Below are positions 13,890-19,557 of a stretch of DNA of 22,100 nucleotides, piece by piece. How positions within the stretch are numbered: the stretch's first letter is position 1; each line of letters begins with the position of its first letter. A program made the translations under genes and the position numbers. The notes beneath the pieces are model-generated. The model had not been told where the DNA came from, made no database searches, and saw only the letters and a program-made list of their open reading frames with translations. The stretch is from an uncultured Actinomycetes bacterium (GTDB lineage: Bacteria > Actinomycetota > Thermoleophilia > Gaiellales > Gaiellaceae): assembly GCA_903930195.1 (NCBI GenBank), contig CAIYXH010000125.1, forward strand, positions 1 through 22,100, in the 5' to 3' direction.

Positions 13890-15025
13890 TGCGGCGTTCG
13901 GTCGCCCTGGCGGCGACGCTCGCGCTCGGGGCGCTTCCCGGTGCGGCGGGCTCGGCGCCGACGCTGCACGTCGTCGCAACGCATCTCGACAACCCGCGCA
14001 AGCTCGCGGTCGGCGTCGACGGCTCGGTCTACGTGGCCGAGGGCGGTCACGGCGGACGGACGCTCTGCCTCGGCGCGGCGCCCAACCGCATCTGCGTCGG
14101 CTCGACCGGAGCCGTCGTGCGCGTCGCGGCGAACGGGGTCAAGACGAACGTCGTCACCGGCCTGCTCTCGTTCGCCGCGCCCGACGGACAGCGCGCCGAA
14201 GGGCCGGCGGAAGCGCGTCCGGCGAAGGACGGCTACGACGTGCTGCTGCAGGACGCCTATGTGAATGCCCAGGGCGCGAACCCGCTTGGGCCGGCGGGCG
14301 CATCCGCCGGCAGTCTCGTCTCGACGCCGGCCGGCAAGGCGCGGCCCGCGACCCTCGCGAACCTCGCCGTCTTCGAGGCGCGCCACAATCCCGACCACGG
14401 TGTGGGCTCGGGCGCGAAGGCGGGGAACCCGTCGATCGACAGCGACCCGTACGCGTTCACGCCCTACCGCGGCGGCTACGCGATCGTCGACGCCGCCGGC
14501 AACGACCTGCTCTGGCTGAAGCCGAACGGGCAGATCGCCGTGCTCGCGGTCTTCCCGGCGCGTCGTCTCGTGCTCAGCCCCGCCCTCCGGGCGAAGCTCG
14601 GCGAGCCGACGCTGCTCGTACAGGCCGTGCCGAGCTCCGTCGCGGTCGGGCCCGACGGGGCGCTCTACGTGGGCGAGCTGACGGGCATCCCGTACGCGCC
14701 GGGCTTCGCGCGGGTCTGGCGCATCGCGCCGAACGGAGCGCCCACGGTCTACGCGAGCGGGTTCTCGGCGATCTCGGATCTCACCTTCTCCGGCTCGAAG
14801 CTGCTCGTGCTCGAGCTCGCGACCGGGGGGATCCTGCACCCCGCCGCCCCCGGTGCCCTTGTCGAGCTGGCTCCCGGCGGGAGACGCACCGTGCTCGCCC
14901 GGGCGGGTCTCGTCGAGCCGACGGGGGTCGCCGTCGCGAACGGCCGCATCTACGTGGCGAACTACGGCTCCACGCCTGCCGCCTCGGGTCACGGCGGCGA
15001 GCTCGTCAGCTTGCCCTTGCCGTAA
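13889..15025 (+). CDS. secreted ScyD/ScyE-family beta-propeller protein
   Basis: This 378-residue exported protein is built from NHL/SMP-30-like propeller strands. After a signal peptide (ALAATLALGALPGAAGSAP) it shows repeated blade motifs: NPRKLAVGVDGSVYVAEGG, SDPYAFTPYRGGYAIVDAAG, PSSVAVGPDGALYVGELTG and EPTGVAVANGRIYVANYGS. The order and sequence match the ScyD/ScyE family, named after cyanobacterial scytonemin-cluster genes but widespread in actinobacteria with unknown function. ATG 13889 overlaps the cytochrome stop (ATGA); GTG 13886 is also possible. It is last in the three-gene exported redox operon. Family membership says little about chemistry; a binding or sensing role is equally possible. 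Confidence 0.87.
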   Translation: MRRSVALAATLALGALPGAAGSAPTLHVVATHLDNPRKLAVGVDGSVYVAEGGHGGRTLCLGAAPNRICVGSTGAVVRVAANGVKTNVVTGLLSFAAPDGQRAEGPAEARPAKDGYDVLLQDAYVNAQGANPLGPAGASAGSLVSTPAGKARPATLANLAVFEARHNPDHGVGSGAKAGNPSIDSDPYAFTPYRGGYAIVDAAGNDLLWLKPNGQIAVLAVFPARRLVLSPALRAKLGEPTLLVQAVPSSVAVGPDGALYVGELTGIPYAPGFARVWRIAPNGAPTVYASGFSAISDLTFSGSKLLVLELATGGILHPAAPGALVELAPGGRRTVLARAGLVEPTGVAVANGRIYVANYGSTPAASGHGGELVSLPLP

Positions 15026-15037
15026 GGGTCCATGCCG

Positions 15038-15065
15038 CCGGTGGCGACCCCCGTGTCACCGCCGG
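15038..15065 (+). terminator. hairpin after the ScyD/ScyE-family gene
   Basis: CCGGTGGCGAC (15038-15048) pairs with GTCACCGCCGG (15055-15065) with one G-U wobble and one mismatch around a 6-nt loop, 12 nt after the stop codon. No U-tract follows. A further CGGCAG/CTGCCG stem lies at 15118-15140. The remainder of 15026-15216 holds no gene I would support; 15168-15210 is strikingly AT-rich. Confidence 0.45.
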
Positions 15066-15216
15066 ACAGCATTGGAGGGGACAGCTCAAACGTCAGAGCA
15101 AAGCGGGCGCTCGGTTGCGGCAGGCGCTACCGGGCTGCCGGGCGACTGGGCGTCCGCTCCGCTGCTGACTATTCCAAAAGACAAGAGCAATTACAAGTTT
15201 TGCGTTGTTCGCCGAC

Positions 15217-15777
15217 TCAGAGCGAGGCGATCCACTCGGCGACGGTCGTCACCGTCGCCTGCCGCGGGAAGACCTTCTCGGTGAGCACGCGGTGCACCTC
15301 GGGGTCGGTGTCGCCGCAGGCGTCTGCGAGCACGGTGAGGCGGTAGTCGAGATCGGCTGCCTGGCGCAGGGTCGAGAGGACGACGCCGCTCGTCGAGATG
15401 CCGGCGAGCACGAGGGTGTCGGCCCCGGCGCCGCGCAGGAGCACGTCGAGGTCGCTGCCGCTGAAGGCGCTGACGCGCCGCTTGACGACGATCGGCTCGT
15501 CGGGCCGCGGCGCGAAGGCGTCGTGCACCTGCGTGCCGGGGCTCTCCTGCGTGAACGCGTCTCCTGCCTGCGCGAGCGCGGAGAAGGAGAGGTTGCTCGC
15601 GGCGGTCTCCGGGTAGCCGGGCCGGAAGGCGACTCTCACGAACATCACCGGGATCTCCTTCGCGCGCGCGGCCTCGACGGCGCGAACTGCCGTGTCGAGC
15701 ACGGGCGATCCCTCGACGCGCTCGAGGATGCCGTTCTGGAAGTCCATGACGAGCAGGACGGGGCGGGGCTCGGGCAT
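15217..15777 (-). CDS. isochorismatase-fold hydrolase family protein with the catalytic Cys replaced
   Basis: This 186-residue protein has the isochorismatase/nicotinamidase fold. D12 of the catalytic triad is present in VMDFQNG, and K99 in VVKRRVSAFSGSDL. The third motif, normally T-x-x-C-V-x-x-T, reads TSGVVLST here (residues 129-136), so V132 stands where the nucleophilic Cys belongs. Cys-type amide hydrolysis is therefore unlikely; a Cys-less subgroup with this motif exists, of unclear activity. I chose ATG 15775-15777, not the in-frame ATG 18 bp upstream, because AAGGAG sits exactly 6 nt before it and would otherwise be inside the coding region. It is divergent from a MarR gene with a palindromic operator between them. 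Confidence 0.85.
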   Translation of the reverse strand: MPEPRPVLLVMDFQNGILERVEGSPVLDTAVRAVEAARAKEIPVMFVRVAFRPGYPETAASNLSFSALAQAGDAFTQESPGTQVHDAFAPRPDEPIVVKRRVSAFSGSDLDVLLRGAGADTLVLAGISTSGVVLSTLRQAADLDYRLTVLADACGDTDPEVHRVLTEKVFPRQATVTTVAEWIASL

Positions 15778-15795
15778 CTCGTTCTCCTTGATCAT

Positions 15796-15811
15796 CAGTT
15801 TGAACTGTTCA
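15796..15811. promoter_or_regulatory. palindromic MarR-type operator candidate
   Basis: Two overlapping palindromes lie in the 49-bp gap between divergent genes: CAGTT-TG-AACTG (15796-15807) and TGAAC-T-GTTCA (15801-15811). Their location between a marR-type gene and its divergent neighbour is the standard place for a MarR operator, so repression of both directions is likely. Confidence 0.6.
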
Positions 15812-15814
15812 GTG

Positions 15815-15820
15815 TAGACT
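15815..15820 (+). promoter_or_regulatory. -10 element suggesting leaderless transcription of the MarR gene
   Basis: TAGACT fits the TANNNT pattern of actinobacterial -10 boxes. It ends 6 nt before the ATG at 15827. No Shine-Dalgarno sequence is present before that ATG, so the mRNA probably starts at or next to the start codon. Confidence 0.4.
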
Positions 15821-15826
15821 TACCAT

Positions 15827-16273
15827 ATGCCGACGAGGACAGATCAAGCCGGGCGGTCGGCGCTGCAGGCCTCCCTCGACGTGCGTGTGGTCTTCAGCCG
15901 CCTGAGGCGCCGGCTTCTGGCCGTCACGGACGCCGACGACCTGAGCCCGTCGCAGGCATCCGTGCTCCGACGGCTCGGCAAGGGTGAGGTCTCGACCGCG
16001 AGCGCCCTCGCCCTCGCGGAGGAGGTGAAGCCTCAGTCGATCGGGGTGACGCTCGCAGGGCTCGAGCAGCTGAAGCTGATCTCCCGGACGCCCGACCCGA
16101 CGGACGGTCGCAGGCAGATCGTCGAGATCACGGCCACGGGCCGCGAACGGGTAGAGGGGGCGCGGCAGGCGCTCGAGGAGTGGCTCGCCACCTCGCTCCA
16201 GGAGCAGTTCAGCGAGGACGAGCGGCAGACGATCATCGCTGCGATGGCGCTGCTCGAACGGCTGGTCGGCTGA
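15827..16273 (+). CDS. MarR-family transcriptional regulator
   Basis: This 148-residue winged-helix repressor is of the MarR type. The DNA-binding core runs over about residues 35-110: LSPSQASVLRRLGKGEVSTASALA, then the recognition helix region PQSIGVTLAGLEQLKLISRTPDPTDGRR, with the typical wing motif DPTDGRRQIVEIT. N- and C-terminal helices form the dimer interface. No Cys suggests an oxidant-sensing type, so a small-molecule effector is more likely. The following MFS exporter gene overlaps or abuts its 3' end, giving the common regulator-exporter arrangement. An operator is visible upstream. Confidence 0.92.
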   Translation: MPTRTDQAGRSALQASLDVRVVFSRLRRRLLAVTDADDLSPSQASVLRRLGKGEVSTASALALAEEVKPQSIGVTLAGLEQLKLISRTPDPTDGRRQIVEITATGRERVEGARQALEEWLATSLQEQFSEDERQTIIAAMALLERLVG

Positions 16274-16317
16274 CCTCCACGCCTGCCCACGCGTTCGATC
16301 GGCGCCTGCTCGCGCCG

Positions 16318-17643
16318 ATGATGCTCGGCGCGATCCTCAACCCGATCAACACGTCGATCATCGCGGTGGCGCTGGTGCCGATCGGGACGGCGTTCGGCGC
16401 GCCGGCCTCGCAGACGGCGTGGCTGATCTCGGCGCTCTACGTGGCGACCGCGATCGGGCAGCCGCTCGCAGGCAGGCTCGTCGACACCTTCGGACCGAAG
16501 CGCCTGTTCCTCGCCGGCGCCTGCCTGACGGGCATCGCCGGCGTCGTCGGCGCGCTCGCGCCCGACCTCTGGGTGCTCGTGGGTGCGCGCGTGATCCTCG
16601 GCTTCGGCACCTGCGCCGGCTATCCGGCCGCGATGTACCTGATCCGCAGCGAGGCCGACCGTACGGGCATGAAGAGCCCGGCCGGCATTCTCACGATCCT
16701 CGCGGTCACGACCCAGACCGTTGCGGTGATCGGCCCGACGCTCGGGGGAATCCTCGTCGACGTCGGCGGCTGGCGCAGCACGCTCGCGATCAACGTCCCG
16801 CTGGGGCTCGCGAGCCTCGCCCTGGGGTGGATCTTCCTGCCCGCAAGCTCCGGCTCGGAGCCCGGCGGCCTGCGCCGGATCGACTGGCCCGGCGTCGTCC
16901 TCTTCGCCGGCGCGCTCGTCGCCCTGCTCCTCTTCCTGATGCATCCGCGCGTGCCGCTCCTCTGGCTGTTCGCGCTCGCGGTGGCTGCCGCCGTCGGGTT
17001 CGCACGGCGCGAGCTGCGCTGTGCCGACCCGTTCATCGACGTCCGCGTCTTCGCCGGAAACGTGCCGCTCCTCGCCACGTACGCCCGGAGCCTCGTCGCG
17101 TACACGGTCTCCTACGCGTTCATCTACGGCTACACCCAGTGGCTCGAGGATGGGCGCGGGTTGAGCGCCTCGGTGGCCGGGCTGATCCTGCTCCCGACCT
17201 TTGGTATCGCGATCGTCGTCTCGACCCTCACGGGTCGCCGCGCCGAGGTCAAGGGCAAGCTCGTGATCGGCGCGGCGATCCAGCTGATCGCCTGCTCGCT
17301 CCTCTTCGCCGTCGACGGACACGCGCCGATCTGGCTCCTCGTGGCGGTCACCGCGACGCTCGGCGTGCCGCAGGGGCTGATCAGCCTCGCGATCCAGAAC
17401 GCGCTCTACCACCAGGCCCATCCGGAGCGGATGGGCGCGTCGTCGGGCCTGCTCCGCACCTTCGCCTACCTCGGGGCGATCAGCGCCTCGACGGCGGCCG
17501 GCTTCTTCTTCGGCGAGCGCGCGACGACGGCGGGCCTACACCACCTCGCCCTGTTCATGCTCGGTGCCGCGGCGATCTTCTTCGTGATCACGGTCGTCGA
17601 CCGCTCGCTCGCCCGGATCGGGCCCGAGCCCGTCTCTGCCTAG
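16318..17643 (+). CDS. MFS drug/solute exporter, DHA2-like with about 14 TM segments
   Basis: This proton-coupled major facilitator is predicted to export drugs or metabolites. From the ATG at 16318 it has 441 residues; I count about 14 hydrophobic segments, as in the DHA2 subgroup, with a conserved loop 2-3 segment QPLAGRLVDTFGPKRLFLAG (motif A) and a motif C-like VIGPTLGGIL in helix 5. The start is uncertain. The frame is open upstream, and the preceding residues FDRRLLAP look like a genuine cytoplasmic lead-in to helix 1. A CTG at 16270 overlapping the marR stop, or a GTG at 16180 inside marR after GAGGAG, may be the true start. Co-expression with the MarR repressor is likely. The stop overlaps the convergent monooxygenase gene by 4 bp. 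Confidence 0.87.
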   Translation: MMLGAILNPINTSIIAVALVPIGTAFGAPASQTAWLISALYVATAIGQPLAGRLVDTFGPKRLFLAGACLTGIAGVVGALAPDLWVLVGARVILGFGTCAGYPAAMYLIRSEADRTGMKSPAGILTILAVTTQTVAVIGPTLGGILVDVGGWRSTLAINVPLGLASLALGWIFLPASSGSEPGGLRRIDWPGVVLFAGALVALLLFLMHPRVPLLWLFALAVAAAVGFARRELRCADPFIDVRVFAGNVPLLATYARSLVAYTVSYAFIYGYTQWLEDGRGLSASVAGLILLPTFGIAIVVSTLTGRRAEVKGKLVIGAAIQLIACSLLFAVDGHAPIWLLVAVTATLGVPQGLISLAIQNALYHQAHPERMGASSGLLRTFAYLGAISASTAAGFFFGERATTAGLHHLALFMLGAAAIFFVITVVDRSLARIGPEPVSA

Positions 17644-17951
17644 GCGGAGCCGTACTCGGCCTGGAGCACGTCGAAGCGCCAGACCTCGCTCTCGCCGTTC
17701 ACCGGCCCGCGCTCGGCGTGCTGGGAGTGCGCGGCGGAGAACTGCTGCGACTGCATCCACGCCTTGAAGTCGTCCTCGGTCGCCCAGCGGGTGTAGACGA
17801 GGTAGCGCCCGTCGCCGATCGGCTTCAGCAGCTCGAACGCCTCGAAGCCGGGCGACTGCGAGACCTTGCCGGCCCGCTTCGCGAACCGCTCCTCGAAGTC
17901 GGCGCTCGCGTCGCCCTGGACGGTGACGGCGTTGATCACGACGAAGGACAT
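17640..17951 (-). CDS. ABM-fold monooxygenase, IsdG/MhuD-like heme-degrading type
   Basis: This 103-residue dimeric alpha-beta barrel protein of the antibiotic biosynthesis monooxygenase superfamily would degrade heme and release iron in the cytoplasm. The residues important in IsdG/MhuD enzymes can be placed: N7 (VVINAVTV), R26, W65 (DFKAWMQ) and the heme-ligand H75 (FSAAH). The core pattern GFEAFELLKP followed by YLVYTRWATEDDF is characteristic. Keeping the Asn-Trp-His set favours a heme-oxygenase role over a polyketide monooxygenase. The gene overlaps the convergent MFS stop by 4 bp and starts 25 bp downstream of tRNA-Lys on the same strand, so it may share that promoter. Confidence 0.83.
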   Translation of the reverse strand: MSFVVINAVTVQGDASADFEERFAKRAGKVSQSPGFEAFELLKPIGDGRYLVYTRWATEDDFKAWMQSQQFSAAHSQHAERGPVNGESEVWRFDVLQAEYGSA

Positions 17952-17976
17952 GGCTCAAGCCTACGTGTGCCGCGGA

Positions 17977-18049
17977 TGGGCCGGGCAGGGTTCGAACCTG
18001 CGACCTTGGGATTAAAAGTCCCCTGCTCTACCGACTGAGCTACCGGCCC
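17977..18049 (-). tRNA. tRNA-Lys (anticodon UUU)
   Basis: The 73-nt cloverleaf is read on the minus strand. Acceptor arms GGGCCGG and CCGGCCC pair perfectly, with discriminator A. The D arm is GCTC...GAGC, the anticodon loop CTTTTAA gives UUU, and the T arm contains GGTTCGAACC. The outermost anticodon-stem pair (27-43) is a G-A mismatch; the other four pair. CCA is not encoded. The anticodon reads Lys codons AAA/AAG. Confidence 0.95.
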
Positions 18050-18063
18050 GCGATACTGCTCGG

Positions 18064-18294
18064 GTGGGCAAAGGGTACGCGGAAGGCTCGGCCGTCGAGG
18101 AGCGGCTCGCCGCGCTCGAACGGGGTGACGACGCCAGGGGGACGGCGGATGCGGGACGCGCAGCCGTCTACGGCTCGACCGAGGCAGACCCCGAGCGGCA
18201 CTTCCTCGGCTGGGCCGACGAGCTCGATGCCGAGGGGCTCTTCGCCTCAGGCGAGGCCTGGGGGATCCAGGTCGTCCACCGTCCCACCGCCTAG
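18064..18294 (+). CDS. small hypothetical protein
   Basis: This open frame of 76 residues starts from GTG, is acidic and Ala/Glu-rich, and has a C-terminal segment with aromatic residues (HFLGWADELDAEGLF, AWGIQVVHR). Third positions are strongly G/C, consistent with real coding, and I recognise no family. It starts 15 bp from the 5' end of the divergent tRNA-Lys, so its beginning overlaps that tRNA's promoter region, and no ribosome binding site is visible. Its last 48 bp overlap antisense with the small ORF ending at 18247. One of the two may be spurious. Confidence 0.45.
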   Translation: MGKGYAEGSAVEERLAALERGDDARGTADAGRAAVYGSTEADPERHFLGWADELDAEGLFASGEAWGIQVVHRPTA

Positions 18295-18507
18295 CGCCTC
18301 TGCCCACTGGTCGACGAGCGCCGCGACGTGGCGGCGTTGGGTGTCCGAGAACGCGAACTGCGCGACGATCCGCCGCGCCTCCGCCGCATCGCCCTGCTCG
18401 ATCGCTGCTTCGAGCCGCTCGCGCAAGGGCTCGGCCTGGCGCAGCTGCCGGCGCAGCCAGCGGAGCAGGCCGACCTGGGCAGCCCGGTCTACAGGGTCAG
18501 CAGCCAC
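18247..18507 (-). CDS. small helical hypothetical protein following the GNAT gene
   Basis: This frame of 86 residues starts at GTG 18505-18507, overlapping the end of the GNAT gene by 19 bp. The product would be almost wholly alpha-helical and charged (LLRWLRRQLRQAEPLRERLEA, DAAEARRIVAQFAF), with no signal peptide or membrane segment; no family is recognised. Fit to translation by coupling to the GNAT gene is good, but there is no near ribosome binding site. The C-terminal 48 bp lie antisense to the small plus-strand ORF. Confidence 0.5.
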   Translation of the reverse strand: MAADPVDRAAQVGLLRWLRRQLRQAEPLRERLEAAIEQGDAAEARRIVAQFAFSDTQRRHVAALVDQWAEALGGGTVDDLDPPGLA

Positions 18508-19349
18508 TGGCGCTCTCTCGCCTCCTCGACGAAGCCGCAGCGCTCGTAGAGCCGCTGCGCGCCGGTCGGATTGGCGACGTCGACCTTCAGGCCGACGCGA
18601 GTGAGGCCACGCCGCTTGAACTCGGTGAGCCCCTCGTGGACGAGGGCGGCACCGAGACCGCGTCCTCGCTCTGCCTCCACGACTGCGAGATCCTTGAGCC
18701 AGCCGCTCGTCCAGTGGAGCGCGCAGCCGACGAGCGCGCCGTCGCGCTCCGCGAGCCAGACGAGCGACGGGTCGTACTCCTCGTCGCCGAGTAGCCAGCT
18801 CGTCCACTCCTCGAGGGGCCGTACGACGTAGCTCGCGTCCCATGCGTAGGCGCCGGCGAGCAGCGCCTGCACGGTCGGCGCGTCGGCCGGCTCGAAGGTG
18901 CGCACGACAACGCCGTCGGGCCATTCCGACGGCGGAATCGGAGTCGAGAGCGCCCGGCCCATCGCGATCGTCTCGTGCTGGAGGCGAAAGCCATGGCGCG
19001 CGACGAAGCCCTCGAGGGTCGCATCGCCGGGAATGGTCGTGAGGCCCAGGTGGGCGTCCCCACGCTCGCGGGCCCGAGCGGCAAGTCGCGCGAACATGCG
19101 GTCAGCGAGCGCCGGATCCCCCGTGACAAGCGCGACGTCGTGGGCGGGAGTCAGCGCGCCGTAGCCGACCAGCACGCCGGCCGCATCCGCGAGCACGGTG
19201 TCGCGCTCGAGCTCGAATGCCGGTGACTCCCAGCTGCGGCGCAGGAACGCGGCCCACTGCCCGCCGATGCCCGTCGCGCGACGGTTGCGGGTCGCGACCA
19301 GATCGGCGATTCGCTCGAGGTCGTCCGGCCGTGCGGCGCGCAGTTCCAC
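18489..19349 (-). CDS. GNAT-family N-acetyltransferase with tandem GNAT domains
   Basis: This 286-residue acetyl-CoA-dependent transferase has a degenerate N-terminal GNAT domain (about residues 1-130) followed by a complete one (about 147-286). The acetyl-CoA-binding motif A is clear in the second: LAVVEAERGRGLGAALVHEG, with the pyrophosphate loop at 228-233. It is followed by VANPTGAQRLYERCGF, the motif B region. Tandem GNATs of this length include mycothiol synthase MshD, but the sequence lacks enough specific matches to call it MshD. The start is GTG 19347-19349; upstream signals are weak. It is divergent from tRNA-Glu with a 40-bp gap. Confidence 0.88.
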   Translation of the reverse strand: MELRAARPDDLERIADLVATRNRRATGIGGQWAAFLRRSWESPAFELERDTVLADAAGVLVGYGALTPAHDVALVTGDPALADRMFARLAARARERGDAHLGLTTIPGDATLEGFVARHGFRLQHETIAMGRALSTPIPPSEWPDGVVVRTFEPADAPTVQALLAGAYAWDASYVVRPLEEWTSWLLGDEEYDPSLVWLAERDGALVGCALHWTSGWLKDLAVVEAERGRGLGAALVHEGLTEFKRRGLTRVGLKVDVANPTGAQRLYERCGFVEEARERQWLLTL

Positions 19350-19389
19350 TCCGGGATTGTCGCGACCGCGCCGGTACGCTGCGCCTCAG

Positions 19390-19462
19390 GCCCCCATCGT
19401 CTAGTGGCCTAGGACTCCGGCCTTTCACGCCGGCAGCACGGGTTCGAATCCCGTTGGGGGTA
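19390..19462 (+). tRNA. tRNA-Glu (anticodon UUC)
   Basis: The 73-nt cloverleaf has acceptor arms GCCCCCA and TGGGGGT (first pair G-U), anticodon stem CCGGC/GCCGG enclosing loop CTTTCAC (anticodon UUC), and T arm ACGGG-TTCGAAT-CCCGT. The discriminator is A and CCA is not encoded. TACGCT at 19375-19380 lies at the right distance to serve as its -10 element, but no -35 is evident. Confidence 0.96.
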
Positions 19463-19557
19463 TTACGGCTCGGGACTGGCACGCCTCGTCCGCTCCCGCT
19501 AGGCTCCGCTGCATTCAGCCTGCGGCTGGCGGGCGCGGTTCGAGGGAGACAGGGGCA

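Noticed and set aside
13613..14992. Minus-strand open frame of 459 codons opposite the propeller gene
   Set aside because: Antisense shadow of the cytochrome and ScyD/ScyE-family genes, Arg/Glu-rich without domains.
15032..15346. Plus-strand 104-codon frame after the propeller gene
   Set aside because: Covers the AT-rich spacer and the antisense end of the isochorismatase-fold gene; no coding bias and no family.
16419..18038. Long plus-strand open frame of 539 codons inside the MFS gene
   Set aside because: Alternative frame of the exporter, very Arg-rich, continuing through the convergent monooxygenase and tRNA-Lys; no domain seen.
18489..19349. Naming the tandem GNAT protein mycothiol synthase (MshD)
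   Set aside because: Length and tandem architecture fit, but MshD-specific residues could not be confirmed by eye.
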